Source of the DNA: Limosilactobacillus caccae
GTDB lineage: Bacteria > Bacillota > Bacilli > Lactobacillales > Lactobacillaceae
Length of the DNA: 64,000 bases
Assembly: GCF_900156885.1 (NCBI RefSeq)
Contig: NZ_FTOY01000010.1
Location: 310,001 to 374,000, forward strand
Direction of reading: 5' to 3'
The notes beneath the pieces were generated by a model. It was not told the DNA's origin and did not search any database. It saw only the letters and a program-made list of their open reading frames with translations. A program made the translations under genes and the position numbers. Shown one piece after another: positions 8,171-15,431 of the stretch. How positions within the stretch are numbered: the stretch's first letter is position 1; the number at the start of each line of letters is the position of its first letter.

Positions 8171-8217
8171 AGTGCATTTGCGCTTTTTTTACGTATATAT
8201 CTATTAGGAGGTGCAAA
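8171..8217 (+). promoter_or_regulatory. conserved leader of the rpn genes
   Basis: A block starting GTGCATTTGCGC, then a T-run, ACGTATATATCTATTAGGAG and the Shine-Dalgarno GGAGGTG directly before ATG is almost identical upstream of all four rpn genes (also 9251-9295, 19078-19125 and 20487-20534, minus for the last two). The homology starts right here, so the leader moved with the gene. The GCA(T)TTTGCGC part followed by T could act as a weak hairpin/attenuator. Confidence 0.55.
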
Positions 8218-9099
8218 ATGCCAAATTCAAAATTATTAGCACAGGCGCGACGGAGCTGGGAAGAGGCCGGGTTAGCCAATGACTTTGTTTTCAATAAGGT
8301 GATGCTTGATAAACGGATCACCCTGGAGGTCCTGCGGCGAGTCCTGCCGACCTTGCATATCAAACGGGTTAAGCAGGTAGTTAGCCAGCAGGAGTTCACC
8401 AGTAGCCATGACGCCAAGGGAGTACGGCTGGATATCTATGTCGAGGATGACCAACATAATCGTTACGACATTGAGATGCAAGTAGTAGATAAGCATAATT
8501 TGCCGCAGCGTATTCGTTTTTACCATGCGAACCTTGCGATGGATTGTTATGAAAAGGGCCAGAATTACGCGACGGCGGATAATTCCTATGTGATCTTCTT
8601 CTGTTGTTTTGACCCCTTTGGCTGCGGGGAGCAAGAGTACCAGATTGAGCGGTCGATTAAAGGCCATCCTGAGGCCACATACGCAGACGGGGAGCAAACC
8701 CTGGTATTTGACGTGACTAGCCTACGCCAGGAAGTGAACTCTAAGCTGCAGCAGTTTCTCGACGTAATTGCGAACCGTCAAGTTGGTGACGGCGACGATT
8801 TTATCGTACAATTAGAGAAGAGAATCACCTTCGTTAAGCAAAACCGGAAATGGAGGAGAGAATATATGCAACGATCATTGTACGAGATGGATATTGAAAA
8901 TAGTATTGCGTTGGCTAAGGAAGAAGGACTAGAAAAAGGGTTGAGTCAAGGTAAAGCAGAAGAAAGAACTCGTGGGATCCATAATCTAATTTATTCTCTT
9001 GAACGGCTTGGGACACCCCAAACGACTATTAAACAAAATCTGATGGAACTGTATAGACTCTCCAGTGAGGAAGCCGAGTCTTATCTTACTGATAAGTAA
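8218..9099 (+). CDS. Rpn family PD-(D/E)XK nuclease, copy 1, tail type A
   Basis: This 293-residue protein belongs to the Rpn (recombination-promoting nuclease/putative transposase, YhgA-like) family. The nuclease core holds DFVFNKVML, the catalytic Asp in GVRLDIYVED and the ExQ motif in YDIEMQ (about residues 78-94), then QRIRFYHANLAMDCYEKGQNY. Rpn proteins are DNA endonucleases; E. coli members act as phage-defence toxins. The C-terminus from MQRSLYEMD on is a separate module with EGLEKGLSQGK repeats and a type A end (LSSEEAESYLTDK). That module has its own in-frame Shine-Dalgarno and ATG at 8866. The gene lies directly before copy 2 on the same strand. Confidence 0.9.
   Translation: MPNSKLLAQARRSWEEAGLANDFVFNKVMLDKRITLEVLRRVLPTLHIKRVKQVVSQQEFTSSHDAKGVRLDIYVEDDQHNRYDIEMQVVDKHNLPQRIRFYHANLAMDCYEKGQNYATADNSYVIFFCCFDPFGCGEQEYQIERSIKGHPEATYADGEQTLVFDVTSLRQEVNSKLQQFLDVIANRQVGDGDDFIVQLEKRITFVKQNRKWRREYMQRSLYEMDIENSIALAKEEGLEKGLSQGKAEERTRGIHNLIYSLERLGTPQTTIKQNLMELYRLSSEEAESYLTDK
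8866..9099 (+). CDS. internal in-frame small protein of rpn copy 1 (RpnS-like)
   Basis: Inside rpn copy 1, in the same frame, GGAGGAGAG lies five bases before the ATG at 8866. This is a far better ribosome site than chance would place in a coding region, and it is preserved in every copy. The product would be 77 residues: MQRSLYEMDIENSIALAKEE, a short G/Q/K repeat, and the type A tail. Intragenic small proteins of this position have been reported as antitoxins of Rpn nucleases; assignment here is by architecture. Confidence 0.65.
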   Translation: MQRSLYEMDIENSIALAKEEGLEKGLSQGKAEERTRGIHNLIYSLERLGTPQTTIKQNLMELYRLSSEEAESYLTDK

Positions 9100-9166
9100 T
9101 AGATCTTTCGTTAAGTAGAGCTGGAAATAGAGTAAGTCCCGAGAAGAAGTAATTAACTTAATTTCA
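9100..9166 (+). pseudogene. scar of a type B rpn tail cassette
   Basis: Just after the stop of copy 1 comes a degenerate CGTTAAG...GGAAAT.GAG followed by AGTCCCGAGAAGAAGTAATT. The first part matches the cassette start upstream of the internal ATG, and the second matches the end of the type B tail (coding SREEVIN in copy 2). The middle is gone, so a whole tail cassette was deleted here. The same scar lies at 19209-19277. Confidence 0.6.
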
Positions 9167-9167
9167 T

Positions 9168-9196
9168 GAGGTTGAGTAGTGGCTCAACCTCTTTGT
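9168..9196 (+). terminator. terminator of rpn copy 1
   Basis: GAGGTTGAG pairs with CTCAACCTC around a short loop and is followed by TTTGTTG. The identical hairpin closes the minus-strand array at 19185-19208. Confidence 0.75.
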
Positions 9197-9295
9197 TGTT
9201 TAAAGATATTTTAGGATGCTCCGTACTTTCCTAAATTGCGAAAATTTTAGTGCATTTGCGCTTTTTTTACGTATATATCTATTAGGAGGTGCAAA

Positions 9296-10291
9296 ATGCC
9301 AAATTCAAAATTATTAGCACAAGCGCGACGGAGCTGGGAAGAAGCGGGGTTGGCCAATGACTTTGTCTTCAATAAGGTGATGTTGGATAAGCGGATTACC
9401 CTGGAAGTGTTGCGGCGAGTTTTACCTGATTTAAATATCAAGTGGGTTAAGCAAGTAGTTAGCCAGCAGGAGTTCACCAGTAGCCACGACGCTAAAGGAG
9501 TGCGACTGGATATCTATGTTGAGGACGACCAGCGGAACCGTTACGACATTGAGATGCAAGTGGTCGACAAGCATAACTTGCCACAAAGGATCCGCTTTTA
9601 TCATGCAAATTTAGCGATGGACTGTTATGAAAAGGGGCAGAATTACGCGACGGCGGATAGTTCCTACGTGATCTTCTTCTGTTGCTTCGACCCCTTTGGT
9701 TGCGGGGAGCAAGAGTACCAGATTGAACGGCTAATTAAGGGCCACCCTGACACGGCGTATGCAGACGGGGAGCAAACGCTGGTGTTTGATGTGACTAGCC
9801 TACGCCAGGAAGTAAATCCAAAGCTGCAGCAATTCCTCGACGTAATTGCGAACCGCCAAGTTGGTGACGACGACGATTTTATCGTACAATTAGAGAAGAG
9901 AATCACCTTCGTTAAGCAAAACCGGAAATGGAGGAGAGAGTATATGCAACGATCATTGTACGAGATGGATATTGAAAATAGCATTGCGTTGGCTAAGGAG
10001 CAAGGGTTAGAACAAGGGTTGAGTCAAGGATTAGAAAAGGGGCTGAGTCAAGGTAAGGCGGCCGGTATCGAAGAAGGTCGAGCAGCTGGGATTGAAGAAG
10101 GCTTAAGCCAAGGTAAAGCGGCCGGAATTAAGGAAGGCTTGAGTCAAGGTAAAGCTAAGACTGAACGGCAAATAATTCAAAAGCTAATCAATGGCGGAAA
10201 GTCCCGCGAAGAAGTAATTAACTTTATGGAGCAAATCCTCGAGCTTTCACCAGCCCAAGCCGAGAAATACTACCAAGAATTAGCAAAATAG
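9296..10291 (+). CDS. Rpn family PD-(D/E)XK nuclease, copy 2, tail type B
   Basis: The first 216 residues are nearly identical to copy 1, with the same catalytic Asp (GVRLDIYVED) and ExQ (YDIEMQ). The full protein is 331 residues because the C-terminal repeat (EQGL, SQGK, AAGIEEG units) is longer, and the end is a different type B tail (QIIQKLINGGKSREEVINF... LSPAQAEKYYQELAK). A conserved leader precedes it at 9251-9295. The repeats are encoded by near-identical DNA units and should be prone to slippage. No scar cassette follows it; a bidirectional terminator at 10334 does. Confidence 0.9.
   Translation: MPNSKLLAQARRSWEEAGLANDFVFNKVMLDKRITLEVLRRVLPDLNIKWVKQVVSQQEFTSSHDAKGVRLDIYVEDDQRNRYDIEMQVVDKHNLPQRIRFYHANLAMDCYEKGQNYATADSSYVIFFCCFDPFGCGEQEYQIERLIKGHPDTAYADGEQTLVFDVTSLRQEVNPKLQQFLDVIANRQVGDDDDFIVQLEKRITFVKQNRKWRREYMQRSLYEMDIENSIALAKEQGLEQGLSQGLEKGLSQGKAAGIEEGRAAGIEEGLSQGKAAGIKEGLSQGKAKTERQIIQKLINGGKSREEVINFMEQILELSPAQAEKYYQELAK
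9944..10291 (+). CDS. internal in-frame small protein of rpn copy 2 (RpnS-like)
   Basis: The same GGAGGAGAG-ATG site as in copy 1 lies at 9944, exactly 648 bases from the gene start as in the other copies. The product would be 115 residues with the type B tail, longer than in other loci because of extra EEG/SQGK repeats. Confidence 0.62.
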   Translation: MQRSLYEMDIENSIALAKEQGLEQGLSQGLEKGLSQGKAAGIEEGRAAGIEEGLSQGKAAGIKEGLSQGKAKTERQIIQKLINGGKSREEVINFMEQILELSPAQAEKYYQELAK

Positions 10292-10333
10292 CAATCTGAC
10301 CACCCGACCAATTTGCAAATTTATCCGGTATCA

Positions 10334-10366
10334 AAAAGGACGTGACCACTATGATCACGTCCTTTT
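10334..10366. terminator. bidirectional terminator
   Basis: AAAGGACGTGA pairs with TCACGTCCTTT, with A-run before and T-run after, between rpn copy 2 and the convergent lipoprotein gene. Confidence 0.85.
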
Positions 10367-10368
10367 GA

Positions 10369-10812
10369 CTATTCAATTTTCTTCGTAAATTCGTATGTCC
10401 GCGTTACTCCATCTGGGCCAGTCACTTCATCAGTCCCTAACTGATAACCGTCTGCTGTCTGCGATGACATCGTAATGTGGTGGACATTCCCCTGTGCATC
10501 CGTCGACCCACTATTTGCTCCCACGTTGCCATTATCTGCGCCACTGCCAGTGTTGCCACTATTCGTGGTAGTCGTTTGCGTCGGCGCCGTTGCATTATTT
10601 GCTTGGCTCGCATAGCTCGTTTCACTCTGGCTGCTTGCCGATGAAGAAGACTCCTTCACCGAACTGCTTGAAGACTTCTTATGCGTCTTTTTGTGGTGAA
10701 CTTTGCTTGAGCTGACCGCACTCTTATGGCTGCTGGAACTTGTCGAATTTCCACAAGCGGCTAATGACAACGCCACCGTGATTGATGCTACTGTTACTAA
10801 AAATTTTTTCAT
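10369..10812 (-). CDS. Ser-rich lipoprotein, unknown function
   Basis: The start is the ATG at 10812 behind GGGGGAG. The 147-residue product has a lipoprotein signal (MKKFLVTVASITVALSLAACG, lipobox LAAC), then a low-complexity linker of Ser, Lys, His, Thr and Asn (about residues 25-110) and a small conserved-looking end (TADGYQLGTDEVTGPDGVTRTYEF). The linker would reach through the wall. It follows the large LPQTG gene on the same strand, separated by that gene's terminator. Confidence 0.75.
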   Translation of the reverse strand: MKKFLVTVASITVALSLAACGNSTSSSSHKSAVSSSKVHHKKTHKKSSSSSVKESSSSASSQSETSYASQANNATAPTQTTTTNSGNTGSGADNGNVGANSGSTDAQGNVHHITMSSQTADGYQLGTDEVTGPDGVTRTYEFTKKIE

Positions 10813-10836
10813 TGTTAAATCTCCCCCAAACAAAAT

Positions 10837-10866
10837 GGCAGTCACCCTTTCCCAGTAACTGCCATC
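10837..10866 (-). terminator. terminator of the large LPQTG gene
   Basis: On the minus strand ATGGCAGT pairs with ACTGCCAT and is followed by TTTTGTTT, between the LPQTG gene stop and the lipoprotein start. Confidence 0.75.
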
Positions 10867-10881
10867 TACTACATTACCGAA

Positions 10882-13800
10882 TTAGTATTCACGCTTCTTC
10901 ATCAAGCCGAGGCCAAACATTGCGGAAACTGCGCCTAATGCTAAGGCTGCTGCAGATTCCTTGTTACCGGTTTGTGGCAGTGACGACTGGCTGCTTGTCC
11001 CCGTTGCTTGCTTGCTATCTGCAAGGCTTACAGAGGCACTGGCACCGTGGCCCTGCAGCGTCATGACATTCGTCTTCCCGTTGACTACATCTGCCATGCG
11101 ATGGCTGCCCGCGGTTCTGTCCCCATTAACCGCTGCTAATTCCGCCTGGGCATCTTGCAAGGCTTGGGCCGCATTGTCCTTACCCGTGGTGAGCTCTGCT
11201 AACTTGCTGTTTGCGTTATCGAAGTCAGCTTGGGCCTGTTGAAGCTTTTCCTTATTTGCATTTTGCACCTTGCCAACCAAGGCCGCGAATTCATTTTGGA
11301 AGGCGTTTAAGCGTCCACTGTACTTACTTGTTACTTGTGAAACATCAACCAGTGCTGGCTTCCCATTCGTTGAGTAATCAACGAGGACAACCGGCTGTCC
11401 GTTATGGAAGGCAAAGAAGTAAGTATCGTGCCACTCAATGAACTGCTTGCTGTTAGTTGGCGTGTGGTTAAAGACCGCTACGACATTGTAATCGTAGTTT
11501 CCGGCGCCATTCGTGCTCATCCCAATAGTAGCGCTACTGTTCCCCTTAACATGCAACGAATTGAAGTTAGGGTAATTATCACCCAAGCTGAAGGACGTCT
11601 TGCCGTCATATTGGTAGAACTTCAGGTCGTTTTGCTTACCGTATTGTGCCACAAAGGCGGCCAATTGCTGTGCTTGACTAGCACTCCACATTGGAGTTGT
11701 CGCAATCTCCTTCTTGACACTTTCAAGCGCAGCCCGCTTTTCATTAACGACCTGTTGCTGCTTAGCAAAAGCATCCGCGTGCTGGCGGTAATCCTTTTCC
11801 GCTTGAGCAACTTCTTGCTTAGCCCGGTCGACGGCTGCCTGATGAGCAGACTGCCCCTTCTTTGGCAACAATGCTGCTAATTCAGCATCTAACCGTGCCT
11901 TGAGGTCATTGTAGGCCTTCGTATCTGCGGCCTTCAACTGAGCAAGTGCATCGGCGTTCTTCTTAACAAAGTCTTCATGGTTCTTCAAAAGGCCATCGAT
12001 CTTTGCTTGTGCCGCGCTGTCATCAATCCCTAAGCGCTTAACCGTTGCGTCATAGGTATCATGAGCCGCTTGGCTAGCAGCCTTAATATCATTTTGCCGC
12101 TTCGTTTCAATGGCCGCAATCTTAGCCTGGTCGTCCTTAACAAGCTGAGCATAGTTGGCGTCGAGCTGTTTCTTCACCGCATTTACGTCAATTAACTTGC
12201 TGTTAGCGGTCTTAATCTTGTTATCCCGTGTCTTGGCCGCTGCTTCAGTAGCTTGTTCAAATGTCTGCTTAGCGGTCTCAATCGCGTTCGCCTTATTTTC
12301 AGCCAAGGTCGTCAAGATGATTTGGTGGTCGCTGTTATTTGCTTTATCCGTCTTATGAACAGCGGTCAGATGATCCTTCGCATTCGTCAATGCATCGGCA
12401 TATTGCTTAGGAACGGTAATCTTCTTATGCCAGCCAATCCCATAGCGCTCGACATTTTTAGCATCCTCAAGCTGCTGATTTTGCGGAAGGTCATTACCGG
12501 CAATCTTGTGGCATTCCTTCATCAGTTGAATTGCTTCAGTTGCGCCATCCTTTTCGATTGTTTCTGGTGACATGTAGCCACCATCACCTAATACGTAAGG
12601 CGTGTCTTGAGCGAAATCAAATGTTACTGCATAAGTAGGAACTTCAAGTCCATTAACACCATATTCCCTGTATGTGTCTTTCGTTAACTTTTGAAAACCA
12701 ATGGCAACTAGATTGGCGTTCCCTCGTAATACATTTGCGGTATGACCACCAATGTTAATGCTTCCTGGCGTGTCATTGAAAATTTCGCCATAGTACATAG
12801 ATTGCATCATGTTATATGCATTAACAAGGTAAGATAAAATTGTTGGTTTTTGTGCTGACATCGTCATTAAGTTTTCACCAATGGCATTGCTATCACCAGC
12901 ACAAATCATTATTGGGTGTGCTGTCTTATATCCCCAACTTTGTTTATTAAATTCGCTCGCAGCAGTATCAGAGGCGCTTGCCATTTCTTTCCCCATGGCA
13001 TTTTCAAAGTTATGTGAATACATGACACCATTTTCAATGGAATGCGTGTGATTATTAAGACCAGCCTGCTCACGTTCGTGTCCTACTTCTTCACCTATTT
13101 TAATAGTTTTATCAGTTTGCCGAATTTGTTGCAATGCATTTGTTTTGTAATCTTTATTATTATTTGCTTTGTCCCAAATAGCTGGGTCGTGATGATAAAT
13201 GTAGTCGCGGAAGCCGTTAGTCCAGCTGGTCATAAATGCCCGCAGGATATTCCGTTGCTCCTCGTTCAAGCCATCCTTAGAGACAGCTTCGGAGTTATCA
13301 TTCCAAGCATCATAAATGATTAAACCCGGCTTGAAATCAGTGACCATTTCATCAACATTATGTGGTGCGTGACTGAAATCGATTTCGCTATCGAACACGG
13401 TTCGATGCAAATCAAACCCTGTGTACTCTCCAGCCATTGTATCAAAGTATTCTTTCTTATTCCATCGTGCTTTGTCCCAAGGCCCGTTAATATATTCCGC
13501 AAAATCCGTCGGTTTAACTTGTGACTTCTTCCCCATCACAATCGTTGTCACCGCATGATCATCAGCATCTTTTTGGGCAACATCAACAGCGTCCTTCGCT
13601 GCCGTAATGTCCTTAGCGATTGCGGCCCGCTTGGTGGCGTAGCTCTCGTTTTCTTTCTTAACGCCGTTGTCATAGGCATCATTGGCAGCCTTAATTGCTT
13701 CATCCCGGCTTGCCTGTTGGGCTGCCGTTGTGGTGGCAAACTCTGACTTGGCATCAGCGATTTCCTGGGCCACATTTGCGGCGACTTCGCTTGCCTGGGC

Positions 13801-14316
13801 CTCTGTTTGTGCCATCTTCGCCGCATTAGCAGACCGCATTGCCGCTTCATCATTAGCGTTCGCAGCTGCTTGGCTAGCAGTTGCCTCGCTTGCCTGGGCA
13901 TTGATTGCTGATGTCTGGGCGGCGATCGTTGAATTCATCGCTGCAGAAGCCGCAGCAATCTTAGCAGCGTTTTCCTTCTTCAGTGCCGCTTGCTGTTGCT
14001 GGATAGCAGCAACCTTGCTATCAGTGGCTTCTTTATTTGCCGCATTAGCACTAGCGTATGAATCAGCCGCTGCTTGTTCCTTAGCAGCATTGTCACTAGC
14101 CACGCTGGCTAATTGCTGCTTATTTTGGGCAGCCTTTTGTTGGTAGGCTGTCTGCTTATTTTCCCCGTTACTTACTACATCAGTCGAACCTACATGAACC
14201 GTATCAGCTGAGGCATCCAGCTGGCTGGCTGTTACCCCCCCCATTGCTGCAACAACGATCGTTGCGGCGATCCAGTTCTTACCAGCTTTGTATAGCTTCT
14301 TATGTTCTTTCATCAT
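10882..14316 (-). CDS. SEC10/PgrA-like LPQTG-anchored surface protein
   Basis: The start giving MMKEHKKLYKAGKNW is behind GGGGAGG; 1144 residues. The N-terminus is a KxYKxGKxW-type signal peptide (cleavage near SADTVHV). Residues 30-240 are an Ala/Gln/Lys-rich coiled coil, followed by a central globular domain of about 330 residues with REQAGLNNHTHSIENGVMYS, GENLMTMS and NIGGHTANVL, typical of SEC10/PgrA surface proteins and reminiscent of a CAP-type fold. A second coiled coil and a beta-rich region (about 850-1000) precede the sorting signal LPQTG, a hydrophobic span and KKREY. Sortase A would link it to the wall. It is divergent from the LytTR/GHKL system, whose operator-like repeats lie in its promoter region. 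Confidence 0.9.
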   Translation of the reverse strand: MMKEHKKLYKAGKNWIAATIVVAAMGGVTASQLDASADTVHVGSTDVVSNGENKQTAYQQKAAQNKQQLASVASDNAAKEQAAADSYASANAANKEATDSKVAAIQQQQAALKKENAAKIAAASAAMNSTIAAQTSAINAQASEATASQAAANANDEAAMRSANAAKMAQTEAQASEVAANVAQEIADAKSEFATTTAAQQASRDEAIKAANDAYDNGVKKENESYATKRAAIAKDITAAKDAVDVAQKDADDHAVTTIVMGKKSQVKPTDFAEYINGPWDKARWNKKEYFDTMAGEYTGFDLHRTVFDSEIDFSHAPHNVDEMVTDFKPGLIIYDAWNDNSEAVSKDGLNEEQRNILRAFMTSWTNGFRDYIYHHDPAIWDKANNNKDYKTNALQQIRQTDKTIKIGEEVGHEREQAGLNNHTHSIENGVMYSHNFENAMGKEMASASDTAASEFNKQSWGYKTAHPIMICAGDSNAIGENLMTMSAQKPTILSYLVNAYNMMQSMYYGEIFNDTPGSINIGGHTANVLRGNANLVAIGFQKLTKDTYREYGVNGLEVPTYAVTFDFAQDTPYVLGDGGYMSPETIEKDGATEAIQLMKECHKIAGNDLPQNQQLEDAKNVERYGIGWHKKITVPKQYADALTNAKDHLTAVHKTDKANNSDHQIILTTLAENKANAIETAKQTFEQATEAAAKTRDNKIKTANSKLIDVNAVKKQLDANYAQLVKDDQAKIAAIETKRQNDIKAASQAAHDTYDATVKRLGIDDSAAQAKIDGLLKNHEDFVKKNADALAQLKAADTKAYNDLKARLDAELAALLPKKGQSAHQAAVDRAKQEVAQAEKDYRQHADAFAKQQQVVNEKRAALESVKKEIATTPMWSASQAQQLAAFVAQYGKQNDLKFYQYDGKTSFSLGDNYPNFNSLHVKGNSSATIGMSTNGAGNYDYNVVAVFNHTPTNSKQFIEWHDTYFFAFHNGQPVVLVDYSTNGKPALVDVSQVTSKYSGRLNAFQNEFAALVGKVQNANKEKLQQAQADFDNANSKLAELTTGKDNAAQALQDAQAELAAVNGDRTAGSHRMADVVNGKTNVMTLQGHGASASVSLADSKQATGTSSQSSLPQTGNKESAAALALGAVSAMFGLGLMKKREY

Positions 14317-14482
14317 TAAACGTATCCTCCCCAAAATAACGTTCGAAATATTTTCTTAAAGAACATTAACTTTGCAAATCCCCCGATTTGTTAAATTAAT
14401 CTTCCTTTTCAATTTTGAAGTATACGCTTACTCCCTTGTGAACTTAAAGATTTATTTGCAATTTTCTTAATTTTCCCTACCC

Positions 14483-14533
14483 AAACTGAAAACTAAACCG
14501 GAAACTGAAAAATTACGTTTTGTTTTTCAGTTT
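14483..14533. promoter_or_regulatory. triple AAACTGAAAA operator-like repeats
   Basis: AAACTGAAAA occurs at 14483-14492 and 14502-14511 on plus and at 14524-14533 on minus, so the last two form an inverted repeat with a 12-base gap and the first two a direct repeat 19 bases apart. LytTR regulators bind pairs of short direct or imperfect repeats. The site sits between the LPQTG gene and the response-regulator gene. The remaining 14317-14628 bases are AT rich without another recognised element. Confidence 0.45.
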
Positions 14534-14581
14534 CAACCATCAATTTTAGGTATTCATTCATCTGAATAATAGTTAGTAGAC

Positions 14582-14614
14582 CTAGCTATGATATATTCTA
14601 ATTAACATAGTTAG
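14582..14614. promoter_or_regulatory. inverted repeat over the response-regulator start region
   Basis: CTAGCTATG (14582-14590) and CATAGTTAG (14606-14614) form a 9-bp inverted repeat with one mismatch, spanning a TATATT and ending at the Shine-Dalgarno. It could be an operator or a translation-masking hairpin. Confidence 0.4.
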
Positions 14615-14628
14615 GGGAGGTAATAATT

Positions 14629-15360
14629 TTGAATGTCTACCTGCTTGAAGACGACCCAAGTCAATTGGCACATTTAAAATCCTATGTTTTACAAATTTCC
14701 CGGGAAATACATATCGATAATTTGCAAATCCATGCGTTCCAGTCAACTGACCAGCTAAAGCTTGCCTTACCGCTGGCCAGTGAAGAGAATGTCTTCATTC
14801 TTGACTTAGAAATTAACGGCTACAAACGGGCGGGCCTTAATTTCAGCCAGACAATCCGGAAGTACGACCAGCTAGCCTCAATTATTTTCGTCACCGTCCA
14901 CGATGAATTTGTCTACACGACTTATAAGTACCGGGTGGAGGCGCTTGACTTCATCGCCAAAGACCGTGGAAACGTCTACCAGGAGCTCCTTGATGACTTC
15001 ATCTGCATCAAAGAACAATTATCCGCCGCGAAGAGTCAGGACTTCTTCACCTACAAGGTCTACACCGAAGAGGCGAAGATTCCGCTAAGCCACATCTGCT
15101 ACTTTGAGGCCAACCACTACAACTCCCATTCGTGCGTGATGGTGACAAATGACAACCAGCATATCCAGATCAACTATAACCTACGGGAATTGGAAAACGC
15201 TGACGGGCGCTTTTTCCGGACACACCGGAGCTACCTGGTAAATCCGCAACAGGTCAGAAACGTCAACCGGCTTGACCACACCGCTGAATTCCGCAACGGC
15301 CTCACATGTCCGGTTTCACGACGGCATATTAAGGAACTCACAAAGTTAATTAATAGCTGA
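14629..15360 (+). CDS. LytTR-family response regulator
   Basis: This 243-residue protein starts at TTG, 8 bases after AGGGGAGG, giving MNVYLLEDDPSQ. Residues 1-125 are a receiver domain with the acidic pocket LLEDD and the probable phosphoacceptor Asp in VFILDLEI. The C-terminal 100 residues are a LytTR DNA-binding domain (ICYFEANHYNSHSCVMV, FRTHRSYLVNPQQVRNV). This is the AgrA/BlpR/ComE type. The sensor kinase gene follows 71 bases later. No double-glycine pheromone gene was found nearby, so the signal is unknown. Likely targets are its own operon and the divergent LPQTG gene. Confidence 0.92.
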   Translation: MNVYLLEDDPSQLAHLKSYVLQISREIHIDNLQIHAFQSTDQLKLALPLASEENVFILDLEINGYKRAGLNFSQTIRKYDQLASIIFVTVHDEFVYTTYKYRVEALDFIAKDRGNVYQELLDDFICIKEQLSAAKSQDFFTYKVYTEEAKIPLSHICYFEANHYNSHSCVMVTNDNQHIQINYNLRELENADGRFFRTHRSYLVNPQQVRNVNRLDHTAEFRNGLTCPVSRRHIKELTKLINS

Positions 15361-15431
15361 TAAAACCCTTTCATTTATTAATCACCAATGCTATTCTAGT
15401 ATAGTTATAAAGAGTTCATTGGGAGATTAAT

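Noticed and set aside
9998-10160. Short regular repeats as a CRISPR array
   Set aside because: The repeats are in-frame codons of the EEG/SQGK region without unique spacers of constant length.
8218-10291. The two adjacent near-identical genes as a composite transposon
   Set aside because: Rpn proteins were first called transposases, but no terminal repeats or target duplications flank the genes. The repeats are gene paralogs with a shared leader.
13555-14146. Ala-rich plus-strand frames opposite the LPQTG gene
   Set aside because: They mirror the Ala/Gln coiled-coil codons on the other strand; no ribosome site.
10882-14316. Surface-exclusion-type protein as evidence for an integrated conjugative element
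   Set aside because: No relaxase, type IV secretion, integrase or attachment repeats are nearby; such LPQTG proteins are common on lactobacillus chromosomes.
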